Source of the DNA: Oscillospiraceae bacterium
GTDB taxonomy: Bacteria; Bacillota; Clostridia; Oscillospirales; Ruminococcaceae
DNA: 32,889 nucleotides
Direction: 5' to 3'
Assembly: GCA_009778115.1 (NCBI GenBank)
Contig: WRKL01000011.1
Coordinates: 1-32,889 of the forward strand
Below are positions 12,335 to 23,329 of the stretch, one piece after another. The first letter of the stretch is position 1. Each line of letters begins with the position of its first letter. The notes under the pieces were generated by a model. The model made no database searches. It was not told where the DNA came from and saw only the letters and a list, made by a program, of their open reading frames with translations. The position numbers and the translations under genes are program-made.

Positions 12335-14677
12335 TTGAAAACAGTTCCTGTAACCGAGCATATTTACGCTGTTTTGATTAGCGTTCTTTTGTCTTTTTCG
12401 TTATCTTTATCGTCGCTGGCTTCTACTACGATAGAATATTCGATTACGGTTTTAGCTATATTTTCGATTTTATTTGTGGTACTCTTTTACTTTGTTATAA
12501 CGTTCAGGCGGGGGTTGCCTATACTGTTTTTGACATTGCTGGGAACATTTTTGATTGCCGCAATAATTTCGATTTCCAACAACGGAATACAGGGAAGTTT
12601 CGAATTTTTGAGCGATTCGATGAACCGGCTTTTGGATTTGCTGGCTTTCCCTCACGACTTGTCGCCGTACATTCAGTTTAATATTACACTCATTATAACC
12701 GGCGCACTCTCTTTCTTTTCGGTTATGTGCATGGGGTTCAGCTTTGGTTACATAATCATCACGGCTTTCGGGGTAGTGTTTTTTTCGGCGCAGCTGTTAA
12801 CCAATAATTTTTATCTGCCCAACCACAACCTTGCTTTCTTTATATTTATTTTGGCTATCCCGTTGTTTATCCTGAAACAAGTAAACGCGGGATTTCTTCG
12901 GCGCAACATTCTGTCTAAGCTTCGTCCTGCATCGGCGATAGCGTGGATAGTTATCCCGCTTTGCGCTGTTGTGGTTTTCGCTTCTTTCAGATTGACGGAT
13001 ATGACTACAAATCTTAACGATTTCGATTGGACAAAACTTTTCAGCAACTTCTATATCAACGACGGTATCGGGGAGTTTGAAATTTCCGCCGCCGGATATT
13101 CCGAAGAGGACGGAACATTGGGGGGTGAAGTTACTATTGACCGAAGCCCCGTACTTGAGCTTACATCGCGAACTCCGCTGTATTTGACCGGGCGCGTTAA
13201 AGATTTTTACGACGGCTCAAAATGGACGACTTCGGTCCGGCAAAAGGTAAAACTGGATCAGGTTGACTTTGCCGATACACGCCAAACCGTAAATTTTGTC
13301 AACAATATAAGGGGGAATACCCGAAAACCGTTTATCGAATCCGGCAGCGTGAGATATATCGGTCTTAATGTTCGCACGGTTTTTACACCCGACAAAGCAA
13401 GCGGAATCGAAATCTCCGAAGCCTTTGATTTATGGGCAAGCAAAAACGGCGAACTCTTTACGAACCAGTTCCTTAGAAAAGATTTTTCATATGATTTCGA
13501 ATTTTATCGTTTGTATATGAGTAACTACACGAAATCTATCAAAGATTCCGCCGAAAGTTTTTCATTGGATGATGATTTTGAACGTTATCTCTATATTCCC
13601 GAAACTGTAACCAAACGCGTTAAAAATTTAACCAACCGAATAACTGAACCCTACGAAAATAATTACGACAAAGTTATAGCGATAAAAAATTATCTCGCTA
13701 ATTTCCCCTATACGCTGAAAACATCTTCTGTTCCCGAAGAACGGGATTTTGTGGATTATTTTCTCTTTACCGAAAAAAAAGGTTATTGCACATATTATGC
13801 TTCTGCGCTTACTATCATGTCGCGCTATCTGGGGATCCCGGCACGGTATGTTGAGGGTTACGGACCTACTTTTGCATTAAAAACCGAAAATGATGAAGCG
13901 TTTATACTGACAAATGAACAAGCGCACGCATGGGTTGAGGTATACTTAGGTGATGCCGGCTGGAACCTTATTGAGGCTACTCCGCCTTACGATCAAATCA
14001 ATCGCGGGCTAACGCCGTCCCTCGAAATCTTCAGCGAAGAGATGCTGGAAGATCCGGATTATAAAGAACATATATCAAAAACATTCCGCCCTATAGAGCG
14101 AATAACGGGGAAAACTTCTGATGCTTCTCTGCCCAAAATAAATGTGGGTGAAAGTGAAAAGGGAGGTATATTTGATGATGAATATTTTGATTACCAGCCG
14201 CCGGTTCCGGAAAAATTTTCGCTATGGAACGCGCTCTTTTCGCTTATTCCGTTTATTTTCGTCTTTGTGATTGTTCCGGTTGCGGTTATAGTAGGGATCA
14301 TTATTCTAATTGAGGTAATCAACGAAAAAAACCGGTTACGCAAACTCGCGTTCCTTTCACCTAAATCAAAAATTATATTTTATATTAAAAAAATTCTGCG
14401 CTTGGCATCCTACGACAACAAGCCTATATCCTCGCATGAGTCGATGACGGCTTTTGCTTTACGCGTAAACTTCGATTATCCTTTAATCCGCGGAAAAATG
14501 ATCGAAGCCGCTCAAATCTTTGAACAAGCTTCTTACAGCGGACAGCCGGCAGGAACCGAACAATCCGGAATAGTGGCAAACATTTACAATGAATTTAATG
14601 AATATGTCAAAACCTCACACGGACGGTTAGGGAAGTTGCGGTACTTTATCGCACGATATATTTTACGGAAGCTTTAA
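12335..14677 (+). CDS. Transglutaminase-like membrane protein (TgpA-type)
   Basis: The 780-residue protein starts with TTG at 12335, supported by AAGGAGGT at 12321-12328. The first 220 residues contain about six membrane segments, followed by an external domain. The transglutaminase-like core carries Cys485 ([20 protein letters not shown]) and His531 (QAHAWVEVY). The third triad position is [11 protein letters not shown], with Glu547 where Asp is usual in this family. A further membrane segment (about 640-665) precedes a C-terminal cytoplasmic tail similar to DUF4129. Proteins of this kind sit beside MoxR and DUF58 in many bacteria and probably act on peptides or proteins outside the membrane. 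The substrate is unknown. It ends the operon, and no clear terminator follows. Confidence 0.92.
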   Translation: MKTVPVTEHIYAVLISVLLSFSLSLSSLASTTIEYSITVLAIFSILFVVLFYFVITFRRGLPILFLTLLGTFLIAAIISISNNGIQGSFEFLSDSMNRLLDLLAFPHDLSPYIQFNITLIITGALSFFSVMCMGFSFGYIIITAFGVVFFSAQLLTNNFYLPNHNLAFFIFILAIPLFILKQVNAGFLRRNILSKLRPASAIAWIVIPLCAVVVFASFRLTDMTTNLNDFDWTKLFSNFYINDGIGEFEISAAGYSEEDGTLGGEVTIDRSPVLELTSRTPLYLTGRVKDFYDGSKWTTSVRQKVKLDQVDFADTRQTVNFVNNIRGNTRKPFIESGSVRYIGLNVRTVFTPDKASGIEISEAFDLWASKNGELFTNQFLRKDFSYDFEFYRLYMSNYTKSIKDSAESFSLDDDFERYLYIPETVTKRVKNLTNRITEPYENNYDKVIAIKNYLANFPYTLKTSSVPEERDFVDYFLFTEKKGYCTYYASALTIMSRYLGIPARYVEGYGPTFALKTENDEAFILTNEQAHAWVEVYLGDAGWNLIEATPPYDQINRGLTPSLEIFSEEMLEDPDYKEHISKTFRPIERITGKTSDASLPKINVGESEKGGIFDDEYFDYQPPVPEKFSLWNALFSLIPFIFVFVIVPVAVIVGIIILIEVINEKNRLRKLAFLSPKSKIIFYIKKILRLASYDNKPISSHESMTAFALRVNFDYPLIRGKMIEAAQIFEQASYSGQPAGTEQSGIVANIYNEFNEYVKTSHGRLGKLRYFIARYILRKL

Positions 14678-14684
14678 TTTTTGC

Positions 14685-14849
14685 AAAACAACGGAAAACC
14701 TAACTTGTGCCGAATCCCGGATCCGTGATACAGATATGGCGAAAGAAATAACTTTGTTCATCAAAAATCAAATGTTGGTTCAATCCGCTCAGGCGATGTC
14801 GAGTCAGGCAAACCAAATTCCACAGGGCATATTACAACTTATACATTAA
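14685..14849 (+). pseudogene. Flagellin C-terminal remnant
   Basis: The frame ending in TAA at 14847-14849 reads [20 protein letters not shown], then [20 protein letters not shown], then [13 protein letters not shown]. This is the conserved C-terminal helix of bacterial flagellin (AENLTAAESRIRDxDMAKE...QANQxPQGxLQLL). The N-terminal and middle parts are absent, since the frame begins within a few bases of the transglutaminase-like gene's stop. Only about 50 residues survive. An internal ATG at 14735 has no ribosome binding site, so I take it as a dead fragment. No other motility gene is present in the window. Confidence 0.8.
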
Positions 14850-14870
14850 ACAAATCTTCGCCACACATCA

Positions 14871-14973
14871 TACTAATTCCACATTAAAATCATCGTTTCA
14901 AACTTCGTTCGTTATTCGTTTTTCTTAAAAAACTACTCACTCGTTTTCAACGGTTTTTAAAATGGGATTAGTG
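14871..14973 (+). mobile_element. 103-bp MITE-like element, copy 3
   Basis: It matches copy 1 at 101 of 103 positions; the differences are T for C at the eighth base and G for A at the last base. It is flanked by a TCA direct repeat (14868-14870 and 14974-14976). The element lies in the convergent gap between the transglutaminase-like operon and tuf, just after the flagellin remnant. The third different flanking triplet confirms a TNA target pattern. Confidence 0.92.
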
Positions 14974-15023
14974 TCACACATCAAAACGGTATTAAAACCG
15001 GCATTGAATAAACAGAAAATACG

Positions 15024-15064
15024 AAAAAACCGCTCCCCTGTGATTTTTACAAGGGAGCGGTTTT
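15024..15064 (-). terminator. Rho-independent terminator of tuf
   Basis: On the minus strand, CCGCTCCCTTGT pairs with ACAGGGGAGCGG over 12 bp with one G-T wobble around a 7-nt loop, followed by six T residues (15029-15024). It starts about 20 bp after the tuf stop. It ends the long minus-strand housekeeping block and could also stop plus-strand transcripts from the opposite operon, because the arms are flanked by A and T runs on both sides. Confidence 0.92.
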
Positions 15065-15082
15065 GAATATTATGGTATTATT

Positions 15083-16282
15083 TTATTCGTTTATTTGAAC
15101 AACAACACCGGAACCGACAGTTCTGCCGCCTTCGCGGATAGCGAACCGGAGTTCTTTTTCGATGGCTATAGGAGTGATAAGTTCAACGTCCATTTCAACG
15201 TTGTCGCCGGGCATACACATTTCAACATCTTGCGGAAGTGTAACAACACCGGTAACATCAGTCGTTCTGAAATAAAACTGCGGGCGGTAGTTATTGAAGA
15301 ACGGGGTATGGCGTCCGCCTTCTTCCTTTTTCAAAACATAAACCTGACCGCGGAATTTGGTGTGAGGATTGATGGAACCGGGTTTGCACAATACCTGACC
15401 GCGCTCGATTTCGGTACGTTGCACACCGCGCAGCAGAGCCCCAATATTATCGCCGGCTTCCGCATAATCCAGATACTTGCGGAACATTTCAATACCGGTA
15501 ACTACGACCTTTCTGCGTTCATCAGTAAGTCCGATAATTTCAACTTCTTCGCCTGTTTTAAGTTGTCCTCTTTCAACACGGCCGGTAGCGACCGTTCCGC
15601 GTCCGGTTATAGTGAAAACATCTTCAACCGGCATGATAAAAGGTAAATCCGATTTACGTTCGGGTGTCGGAATAAAATCATCAACGGCAACCATGAGTTC
15701 CTTAATGGAATCATAAGCGGAATCGTTAACATCGTCACCGGCATTCATCGCCTCAAGCGCGGATCCGCGTACTACCGGCGTATCGTCGCCGGGGAACTCG
15801 TATTCGCTCAACAATTCGCGAATTTCCATTTCCACCAGATCGAGAAGTTCGGGATCATCAACCTGATCTACCTTGTTCATGTAGACAACGATACTGGGAA
15901 CACCGACCTGACGGGCAAGCAGGATATGCTCACGGGTTTGGGGCATAGGACCGTCCGCCGCCGAAACAACGATAATCGCTCCGTCCATTTGCGCCGCACC
16001 TGTGATCATGTTTTTAACATAGTCCGCGTGTCCCGGGCAGTCAACATGGGCATAGTGACGCTTTTCAGTTTCATACTCAACATGGGCAGTGTTGATAGTA
16101 ATACCGCGCTCGCGTTCTTCCGGAGCTTTGTCGATCATGTCGTAATCCACAAAATCAGCTTGTCCCGCCATGCCCAAAGTTTTGGTTATAGCGGCAGTCA
16201 ACGTAGTTTTGCCGTGGTCAACGTGACCGATAGTTCCAATGTTTACATGGGGTTTGGTTCTTTCAAATTTTGCTTTTGCCAT
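15083..16282 (-). CDS. tuf: Translation elongation factor Tu
   Basis: The 399-residue protein has the normal EF-Tu length and start ([20 protein letters not shown]). GTPase motifs are visible: G1 GHVDHGKT (19-26), the switch I segment RGITI, G3 DCPGH, and G4 NKVD. Domains 2 and 3 follow with [11 protein letters not shown] and the C-terminal [11 protein letters not shown]. It carries aminoacyl-tRNA to the ribosomal A site. GGAGGG precedes the ATG. It has its own promoter in the 155-bp gap after fusA, so it can be made in excess of the upstream str genes. It is followed by a strong terminator. Confidence 0.99.
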   Translation of the reverse strand: MAKAKFERTKPHVNIGTIGHVDHGKTTLTAAITKTLGMAGQADFVDYDMIDKAPEERERGITINTAHVEYETEKRHYAHVDCPGHADYVKNMITGAAQMDGAIIVVSAADGPMPQTREHILLARQVGVPSIVVYMNKVDQVDDPELLDLVEMEIRELLSEYEFPGDDTPVVRGSALEAMNAGDDVNDSAYDSIKELMVAVDDFIPTPERKSDLPFIMPVEDVFTITGRGTVATGRVERGQLKTGEEVEIIGLTDERRKVVVTGIEMFRKYLDYAEAGDNIGALLRGVQRTEIERGQVLCKPGSINPHTKFRGQVYVLKKEEGGRHTPFFNNYRPQFYFRTTDVTGVVTLPQDVEMCMPGDNVEMDVELITPIAIEKELRFAIREGGRTVGSGVVVQINE

Positions 16283-16324
16283 TTTTTTAGTTTCCCTCCA
16301 ATTAATACTTATTACTTAATTTTT

Positions 16325-16352
16325 ATTTTACCATACTTTCCTGAAAAAGCAA
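16325..16352 (-). promoter_or_regulatory. Promoter of tuf
   Basis: On the minus strand, TTGCTT (16352-16347) and TAAAAT (16330-16325) are separated by 16 bp, about 42 bp before the EF-Tu start codon. It would let tuf be expressed separately from fusA. Confidence 0.6.
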
Positions 16353-16437
16353 GTATTATTTATAAAATATTGTTTATTTCCGGCTCTACCCGCTTTGTAG
16401 CCTTAATTACCCGGTTTATTGCCTTTAAAAAGACTTG

Positions 16438-18510
16438 TTATTTTCTGGTGCTGATAATTTTTTCGGTCACGGATTTCGGCACTTCAATATAACTGTTGGG
16501 TTCCATCGTGAACTGGCCGCGTCCCTGAGTTTTGGACCGCAAATCGTTTGCGTAGCCGAACATTTCGGACAAAGGTGTCATTGCGGATATTTGCTGCAGG
16601 CCGGTTCGTGCTTCCATTCCGGTTATCTGACCGCGCCGCGAGGTAAGATCCCCGATAACCTCACCCATATATTCCTCAGCGACTATTACGGTTACCTTCA
16701 TAATCGGTTCGAGGATGACAGGTCCGGCTTTCTTCATAGCTTCCTTAAACGCTTGTGACCCTGCGATTTTGAACGCCATTTCGGACGAATCCACTTCGTG
16801 GAAAGAACCGTCATAAAGCGTGACTTTTACATCAACTACCTGATACCCTGCCAGAACACCTGCCAGCATCGCACCCTTTATACCGTTATCCACCGCGGAT
16901 ATATATTCTTTGGGGATTGCTCCGCCTGTTATTTTATCGACAAACTCATAACCTTTTCCGGATTCATTGGGTTCGACGGTGAGTTTGACATGACCGTATT
17001 GGCCGCGCCCACCGGTTTGACGTGCGTATTTATGGTCTACATCCGCCGTCTTGCGGATTGTTTCTTTATACGAAACCTGCGGCATACCCACGTTTGCTTC
17101 AACCCGGAATTCACGCAGCATCCGATCCACTATGATTTCCAAATGCAGCTCACCCATACCCGCTATTATGGTCTGTCCCGTATCTTCATCGGTATAGGTT
17201 TTGAATGTCGGATCCTCTTCTGCAAGCTTGGACAGGGCTATGCTCATTTTTTCCTCGCCCGCTTTGGTTCGGGGCTCGATCGCCAGATTTATAACAGGTT
17301 CGGGGAATTCCATAGATTCAAGTATTACCGGATTCTTGGAATCACATAAAGTATCCCCCGTCGTGACATTCTTAAAGCCGACCGCTGCTGCAATATCACC
17401 TGCATACACTTCGTTTACGTCCTGACGGTGATTAGAGTGCATCAGCAGTATACGCCCTATGCGCTCATTCTTTTCTTTAGTGGAATTATAAACCGTGCTT
17501 CCTGTTTTGAGCGAACCTGAATACACGCGGAAGAAACAAAGTCTTCCAACATACGGATCGGTTGCGATTTTAAACGCAAGTGCGGAAAACGGGGCATCTT
17601 CCGTGGACGGGCGTGTAGTTTCCTCCCCTGTTTCGGGGTTATTGCCTTTTATATCGACTACATCAGTAGGCGCAGGCATATAATCTATTACGGCATCGAG
17701 CAGTTTTTGCACGCCTTTGTTGCGATAGGATGTACCGCATACTACAGGTACTATTGTATTTGAAATAGTACCCTTGCGTATGCACATTTTAATATCATCG
17801 ACCGACAATTCATTGCCCTCGATATATTTTTCCATAACATTATCGTCGAGCTCCGCAATCGTCTCCAACAGGCTTTCACGGTACTCGCTGACTTTATCCC
17901 GCATATCCTCGGGGATGCTTTCTTCCCTTACATCAATTCCGACATTATCGTGGTAAACGAAAGCTTTTTGTTCTACAAGGTCTATTATTCCTTTGAACTC
18001 GTCCTCGGTTCCAATTGGAAGCTGGATCGGGACAGCATTGCATTTCAAACGATCACGCATCATATCCACAACATTGTAGAAATCCGCGCCCATAATGTCC
18101 ATCTTGTTGATATAAGCCATACGCGGAACCTGATAAGTGTCCGCTTGCCGCCACACTGTTTCGGATTGAGGTTCTACGCCGCCTTTGGCGCAAAAAACCG
18201 TTACTGAACCATCCAGCACCCGTAAAGAACGTTCAACTTCAACAGTGAAGTCAACGTGCCCGGGAGTGTCAATGATATTTATCCGGTACCCTTTCCAAAA
18301 CGCCGTAGTTGCAGCGGAGGTTATGGTTATTCCCCGCTCCTGCTCCTGCTCCATCCAGTCCATGGTAGCGGCACCTTCGTGAACCTCGCCCATTTTATGT
18401 GTCTTGCCCGTGTAGAATAATATTCGTTCGGATGTTGTGGTCTTCCCCGCATCAATATGCGCCATTATACCGATATTACGGGTCAATTCCAACGGTATAT
18501 CTCTTGGCAT
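16438..18510 (-). CDS. fusA: Translation elongation factor G
   Basis: The 690-residue protein is full length. It begins [20 protein letters not shown], with the G1 motif [10 protein letters not shown], then [18 protein letters not shown] and NKMD. Later domains include [14 protein letters not shown] (domain III) and RGQYGHVKL (domain IV), and the C-terminal [10 protein letters not shown] is present. It drives translocation and, with RRF, ribosome recycling. AGGGGG lies about 6 nt before the ATG. It follows rpsG by 30 bp in the usual str-operon order. Confidence 0.99.
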   Translation of the reverse strand: MPRDIPLELTRNIGIMAHIDAGKTTTSERILFYTGKTHKMGEVHEGAATMDWMEQEQERGITITSAATTAFWKGYRINIIDTPGHVDFTVEVERSLRVLDGSVTVFCAKGGVEPQSETVWRQADTYQVPRMAYINKMDIMGADFYNVVDMMRDRLKCNAVPIQLPIGTEDEFKGIIDLVEQKAFVYHDNVGIDVREESIPEDMRDKVSEYRESLLETIAELDDNVMEKYIEGNELSVDDIKMCIRKGTISNTIVPVVCGTSYRNKGVQKLLDAVIDYMPAPTDVVDIKGNNPETGEETTRPSTEDAPFSALAFKIATDPYVGRLCFFRVYSGSLKTGSTVYNSTKEKNERIGRILLMHSNHRQDVNEVYAGDIAAAVGFKNVTTGDTLCDSKNPVILESMEFPEPVINLAIEPRTKAGEEKMSIALSKLAEEDPTFKTYTDEDTGQTIIAGMGELHLEIIVDRMLREFRVEANVGMPQVSYKETIRKTADVDHKYARQTGGRGQYGHVKLTVEPNESGKGYEFVDKITGGAIPKEYISAVDNGIKGAMLAGVLAGYQVVDVKVTLYDGSFHEVDSSEMAFKIAGSQAFKEAMKKAGPVILEPIMKVTVIVAEEYMGEVIGDLTSRRGQITGMEARTGLQQISAMTPLSEMFGYANDLRSKTQGRGQFTMEPNSYIEVPKSVTEKIISTRK

Positions 18511-18540
18511 AAATTTCCCCCTGCAGGAACTCTGTTCCTG

Positions 18541-19011
18541 TTACCATCTGTAGTGTGCGAATGCTTTGTTTGCTTCCGCCATTTTATGTGTGTCGTCGCG
18601 TCTTTTGGCTGCTCCGCCCGAACCGTTTACAGCATCGAGTATTTCCGCCGCCAATCGTTCGCGCATCGTTTTCTCTCCGCGTTTGCGCGAAAAGAACGTC
18701 AGCCATCTGAGCCCCAGAGTTTGTCTTCGGTCGGGACGTACTTCCATTGGAACCTGATACGTCGCACCGCCTACCCGCCGTGCTTTTACTTCCAGAACGG
18801 GCATAATATTTTCCAGCGATGTTTGAAACACTTCAAGCGGTTCTTTCCCGGTTTTGTCCTTCACAATATCAAAAGCACCGTAAACGATATTCTGTGCAAC
18901 ACCTTTTTTTCCGTCAAGCATAATGTTGTTGATAAGGCGTGTCACCAGTTTTGATTTATACATAGGGTCCGGTAATACATCGCGCTTTGGAATTTTTCCT
19001 CTTCTCGGCAT
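18541..19011 (-). CDS. rpsG: 30S ribosomal protein S7
   Basis: From the ATG at 19011 the protein has 156 residues, the standard bacterial length, beginning [17 protein letters not shown] longer frame from a TTG at 19029 is rejected because that codon lies inside the AAGGAGG ribosome binding site, which is 8 nt before the chosen ATG. The conserved [19 protein letters not shown] segment and C-terminal [15 protein letters not shown] are present. S7 starts assembly of the 30S head and, in some bacteria, represses its own operon by binding mRNA between rpsL and rpsG. That region is unusually long and structured here. Confidence 0.98.
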   Translation of the reverse strand: MPRRGKIPKRDVLPDPMYKSKLVTRLINNIMLDGKKGVAQNIVYGAFDIVKDKTGKEPLEVFQTSLENIMPVLEVKARRVGGATYQVPMEVRPDRRQTLGLRWLTFFSRKRGEKTMRERLAAEILDAVNGSGGAAKRRDDTHKMAEANKAFAHYRW

Positions 19012-19029
19012 TTTTCTTCCCTCCTTCAA

Positions 19030-19251
19030 AATATTGAATTCTTAGGTACTCGAATGCAGCGGCTCTTTGAACTCGCTGCAGGCAATTTGACAAATCATCC
19101 GAACCGATAATTTTAAATTGCCAAAGTCTGAATTTTTTGTTTGCAGACCTTTTTCGTTGTGCCGAAAGATATATAGATACATCTATCTTTCAGCAAATCG
19201 GATAGATTGTTGTTTGTTTTTCCTGCGTAAGATTTTTAATTTTTCACAGAA
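19030..19251 (-). ncRNA. Structured rpsL-rpsG intercistronic region, candidate S7-responsive leader
   Basis: This 222-bp gap holds three dyads in a row: GCCGAAAGATA with TATCTTTCAGC (19161-19194, one G-T pair, with further inner pairing), GGCAATTT with AAATTGCC (19081-19122), and TGCAGCG with CGCTGCA (19055-19080). The last two touch end to end. No gene is present. S7 autoregulation through this gap is established in Escherichia coli; applying it here is inference. A simple processing or attenuation role is equally possible. Confidence 0.4.
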
Positions 19252-19665
19252 TTATTTTTTGGGACGTTTTGCTCCGTACTTTGAACGCGCCTGACCCCGT
19301 TCCGAAACGCCCTGCGAATCCAGTGTCCCGCGGACTATGTGATAACGTGTACCCGGAAGATCCTTAACACGCCCCCCGCGAACCAAAACCACGCTATGTT
19401 CCTGCAGGTTATGACCGATTCCGGGGATATAAGCCGTCACTTCAATTCCGTTGCTTAACCTTACCCTCGCGACTTTTCTTAACGCTGAATTAGGTTTTTT
19501 CGGTGTTAGTGTTTTAACCGTAGTGCATACTCCGCGTTTTTGCGGTGAATTATGCTCGGTCGGCTGTTTTTTAAGCGAATTCAAACCTTTCACAAGTGCC
19601 GGTGCTGTGGATTTTTTGATCGAAACTTCCCGTCCTTTTCGGACAAGCTGGTTAAATGTCGGCAT
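19252..19665 (-). CDS. rpsL: 30S ribosomal protein S12
   Basis: The 137-residue protein begins [15 protein letters not shown] and has the longer Gram-positive form, with an insertion around [14 protein letters not shown]. The decoding-site loops [11 protein letters not shown] and GGRVKDLPG carry the lysines whose changes give streptomycin resistance; both are wild type, so sensitivity is predicted at this locus. AAAGGAGGTG lies just before the ATG. It has its own promoter in the 100-bp gap after rpoC. No L7Ae-like gene lies between rpoC and rpsL, although many Firmicutes have one there. Confidence 0.99.
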   Translation of the reverse strand: MPTFNQLVRKGREVSIKKSTAPALVKGLNSLKKQPTEHNSPQKRGVCTTVKTLTPKKPNSALRKVARVRLSNGIEVTAYIPGIGHNLQEHSVVLVRGGRVKDLPGTRYHIVRGTLDSQGVSERGQARSKYGAKRPKK

Positions 19666-19694
19666 TCTTTCACCTCCTTTTCCAACAGATTAAT

Positions 19695-19723
19695 ATTTTA
19701 CACTGCTATAATGCAAATGTCAA
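19695..19723 (-). promoter_or_regulatory. Promoter of the str operon (rpsL-rpsG-fusA)
   Basis: On the minus strand, a perfect TTGACA (19723-19718) and TAAAAT (19700-19695) are separated by 17 bp, about 29 bp before the rpsL start. The short leader leaves no room for a long regulatory structure upstream of rpsL. Confidence 0.85.
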
Positions 19724-19765
19724 GAATTTATTCAGATACGGCAAATATTTTTTTCGGCGTGTTTT

Positions 19766-22700
19766 TTACGCATATTCAATTTCTACTCCGGAGTACACAT
19801 TCATACCGGTTCCGGCCGGGATAAGCTTTCCTATAATGACGTTTTCTTTCAAGCCCAGCAACGGATCGACCTTGCCTTTTATGGCGGCATCCGTAAGCAC
19901 ACGGGTCGTTTCCTGGAAAGAAGCAGCGGACAGGAAGCTTTCGGTCGCCAGCGAAGCTTTGGTTATCCCCAGAAGTACCGATGTAAACTTTGCCGGCCGC
20001 AGATCGCTTTTGTTTTCGGAACTTATCTGTTCTACACGACGATTTTCCGCGTCGGCTTCCAGACGTTCCACAACCGTACCCGGAAGCAGGTTGGTATCCC
20101 CTTCGTCCTCAATGCGGACTTTACGCATCATCTGGCGGATAATAACTTCGATATGCTTATCATTTATATCAACGCCCTGAACCCTGTAAACTTTTTGAAC
20201 TTCAGCGATAAGGTAGTTTTGAACTTCTTGCTCGCCTTTTACCGCGAGTACGTCATGAGGATTGATAGAACCTTCGGTGAGTGCATCGCCTGCCGTGATT
20301 TTATCGCCCTCTTTGACTTTGATTCTAAACCCATACGGAATGGGATATGAGCGTTCATCGCCGTCTTCGCCGGTTACAAATATATGCCGGGTATGCTTGA
20401 TTTCACCCATTCTTACTTCACCGGTAATTTCGGTTATGATAGCCGAGCTTTTCGGTCTTCTTCCTTCGAACAGTTCTTCAACACGGGGTAAGCCCTGTGT
20501 AATATCTTCGGCGGAAGCGATACCTCCGGTATGGAATGTGCGCATGGTGAGCTGTGTTCCGGGTTCGCCGATAGATTGTGCCGCTATTATTCCCACGGAT
20601 TCGCCGACCCCGACGTGCTTGCCGTTAGCAAGGTTTGCGCCGTAGCAACGCGCGCATACGCCGTGTTTCGCTTCGCAGCCTAAAACTGAACGTATTTTTA
20701 CGCGTTCGAATCCTTTGCTTATTATGCTTTTCGCATCAGAATCTGTTATCAGCCGTTTTTTCGACATAACAAGAGCGCCGGTATTTTCATCGACAAGATC
20801 ATTTACGAGATAACGGCCGATCAAGCGTTCGATCATGGGTTCGATCAGTTCATTTCCTTCGCGTATCTCATAAACTTCTATTCCTCTGTTTGTTTGGCAG
20901 TCCTCTTCCCGTATAATAACTTCCTGTGAAACATCCACCAGGCGGCGGGTCAGATAACCTGAGTCCGCTGTCCGTATAGCGGTATCCGCAAGTCCCTTTC
21001 TTGCGCCGCGGGATGAAATGAAATATTCGAGAACATTAAGGCCCTCGCGGTAGTTTGCCCGAATCGGAATTTTTATGGTTACGCCGGCGGTGTTTGCGAT
21101 AAGACCACGCATACCCGCAAGCTGGCGTATTTGATTTATACTTCCTCTTGCTCCCGAACCCGCCATCATATTCAGCGGATTATGCGGATCGAGATTTTCG
21201 ATAAGCGCATCGGTTACTTTTTTGGTGGTTTCTTCCCAAGTTTTAATAACCAGGGCATAACGTTCGCTGTTAGAAATAAGTCCGCGGCTGAAATGTTTGT
21301 CTATTTTAGTTATAGCGTTATCGGCATCGGATAGGATTTTTGCTTTTTGCGGCGGAATAACGGCATCGGACACCGCCATGGTAACGGCTCCGCGGGTCGC
21401 ATATTTAAATCCGATTTCTTTTATTTTGTCCAAAAGCTCCGCTGTGTTTGATGTTCCGTGTATTTTGATGCAACGGTCAACAATTTCGGTTAACCTTTTT
21501 TGATCTACCTCAAAGCATACTTCCAAATCGAACAGGCTTTCGGGTTTTGTCCGGTCTACGAATCCCAGATCCTGCGGTATGGATTCATTGAATATTATTT
21601 GTCCTACGGTAACGGATATTAGTTTGGATATTTTTTCTCCCTCTATATCCTTGGTTATTCTTACTTTAATAGGCGCCTGAAGATCAATTTCCCCCTCAAA
21701 ATATGCCATTTGTGCTTCATTGAGATCCCTGAAAATCTTACCCTCACCCTTTGTTCCTTCTTTTACGAGGGTTAAATAGTACGAACCCAAGACCATATCC
21801 CGGGTAGGCACAACAACAGGTCGTCCGTCCGACGGTTTGAGCAGATTGCCAAACGCAAGCATCAAAAATCTGGCTTCCGCCTGCGCTTCTGCGGACAAGG
21901 GAACGTGAACCGCCATCTGGTCGCCGTCGAAATCAGCATTATACGCCGTACACACCAGCGGATGCAGCTTCAGCGCGCGTCCCTCGACAAGTACCGGTTC
22001 AAACGCCTGTATACCCAGCCTATGCAAAGTAGGAGCCCGGTTGAGCAGCACAGTATGTCCCTTGATAACGGTTTCCAGAGCATCGTAAACCTCGGTTCGG
22101 GCGCGTTCCACCATTTTGCGGGCACTCTTGATATTGTTTGATACACCGCTTTCTACAAGCAGCTTCATGACAAACGGTTTAAACAATTCCAGCGCCATCT
22201 CTTTGGGAAGTCCGCACTGGTACATTTTTAATTCAGGTCCCACAACGATAACCGAACGCCCTGAGTAATCCACACGTTTGCCCAGCAGGTTCTGTCTGAA
22301 ACGACCCTGTTTCCCCTTAAGCATATCCGAAAGGGATTTCAGCGGACGATTGTTGGGACCGGTAACCGGACGTCCGCGGCGGCCATTGTCTATCAGTGCA
22401 TCAACGGCTTCCTGTAACATACGTTTTTCGTTGCGCACAATAATATCCGGCGCACTTAACTCTATCAGTCTTTTCAACCGGTTGTTGCGGTTTATTACCC
22501 GGCGGTACAGGTCGTTAAGATCGCTGGTGGCAAATCTGCCTCCGTCCAGCTGAACCATGGGACGGATGTCCGGCGGAATTACCGGGATAATGTCCATAAT
22601 CATCCATTCCGGGCGGTTACCTGAAAGCCTGAAAGCATCCACAACCTCTAAACGGCGAAGCAACTTGACACGCTTTTGCCCGACTGCTGTGGCGAGATCC

Positions 22701-23278
22701 TCTTTCAATTCCAGCGAAAGCTTTTCAAGATCAAGTTCGCTCAAAAGTTCCTTGATAGCTTCCGCACCCATTCCGGCTTTAAAATCATCTTCATATTTTT
22801 CGCGCATATCTGAATGTTCTTTTTCGGTCAGAAGCTGTCCTTTTTCCAACCCTCTCGCATCGCCCGGATCAATAACGACATACTTGGCGAAATAAAGTAT
22901 TTCTTCAAGCCGGCGCGGAGATATATCGAGAATCAATCCCATTCGCGAGGGAATCCCCTTAAAGTACCATATATGGGAAACCGGAACAGCAAGTTCAACG
23001 TGTCCCATACGCTCGCGGCGCACTTTTGCGCGTGTAACTTCAACACCGCATTTATCACACACTTTACCCTTGTAACGAAGCCGTTTATACTTTCCGCAAT
23101 GACATTCCCAGTCTTTTTGCGGTCCGAAAATACGTTCGCAAAACAAACCTTCCTTTTCAGGTTTGAGTGTACGGTAGTTTATTGTTTCGGGTTTTTTTAC
23201 TTCGCCGAAAGACCATGCTCTGATTTGATCGGAATTAGCTAGACCTATTTTTATGGAATCAAAAACATTTATGCCCAA
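19766..23278 (-). CDS. rpoC: DNA-directed RNA polymerase subunit beta'
   Basis: The 1170-residue protein contains the N-terminal zinc-binding module ([20 protein letters not shown]), the active-site loop [12 protein letters not shown] that holds the catalytic magnesium, the bridge-helix region with [20 protein letters not shown], and the second zinc site ([13 protein letters not shown]). The start is TTG at 23278, with AAGGAG about 11 nt upstream; no in-frame ATG lies nearby. The length fits Firmicutes beta', which lacks the large insertions of proteobacteria. It lies 51 bp after rpoB and is co-transcribed with it. Confidence 0.99.
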   Translation of the reverse strand: MGINVFDSIKIGLANSDQIRAWSFGEVKKPETINYRTLKPEKEGLFCERIFGPQKDWECHCGKYKRLRYKGKVCDKCGVEVTRAKVRRERMGHVELAVPVSHIWYFKGIPSRMGLILDISPRRLEEILYFAKYVVIDPGDARGLEKGQLLTEKEHSDMREKYEDDFKAGMGAEAIKELLSELDLEKLSLELKEDLATAVGQKRVKLLRRLEVVDAFRLSGNRPEWMIMDIIPVIPPDIRPMVQLDGGRFATSDLNDLYRRVINRNNRLKRLIELSAPDIIVRNEKRMLQEAVDALIDNGRRGRPVTGPNNRPLKSLSDMLKGKQGRFRQNLLGKRVDYSGRSVIVVGPELKMYQCGLPKEMALELFKPFVMKLLVESGVSNNIKSARKMVERARTEVYDALETVIKGHTVLLNRAPTLHRLGIQAFEPVLVEGRALKLHPLVCTAYNADFDGDQMAVHVPLSAEAQAEARFLMLAFGNLLKPSDGRPVVVPTRDMVLGSYYLTLVKEGTKGEGKIFRDLNEAQMAYFEGEIDLQAPIKVRITKDIEGEKISKLISVTVGQIIFNESIPQDLGFVDRTKPESLFDLEVCFEVDQKRLTEIVDRCIKIHGTSNTAELLDKIKEIGFKYATRGAVTMAVSDAVIPPQKAKILSDADNAITKIDKHFSRGLISNSERYALVIKTWEETTKKVTDALIENLDPHNPLNMMAGSGARGSINQIRQLAGMRGLIANTAGVTIKIPIRANYREGLNVLEYFISSRGARKGLADTAIRTADSGYLTRRLVDVSQEVIIREEDCQTNRGIEVYEIREGNELIEPMIERLIGRYLVNDLVDENTGALVMSKKRLITDSDAKSIISKGFERVKIRSVLGCEAKHGVCARCYGANLANGKHVGVGESVGIIAAQSIGEPGTQLTMRTFHTGGIASAEDITQGLPRVEELFEGRRPKSSAIITEITGEVRMGEIKHTRHIFVTGEDGDERSYPIPYGFRIKVKEGDKITAGDALTEGSINPHDVLAVKGEQEVQNYLIAEVQKVYRVQGVDINDKHIEVIIRQMMRKVRIEDEGDTNLLPGTVVERLEADAENRRVEQISSENKSDLRPAKFTSVLLGITKASLATESFLSAASFQETTRVLTDAAIKGKVDPLLGLKENVIIGKLIPAGTGMNVYSGVEIEYA

Positions 23279-23329
23279 TTTTATGATTCTCCTTTTTACG
23301 AATGAATTTTGAGTTCGAGATACATATTC

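Noticed and set aside
18541-19029. Longer S7 start at 19029
   Set aside because: The TTG lies inside the ribosome binding site, and the family start MPRRGK matches the ATG at 19011.
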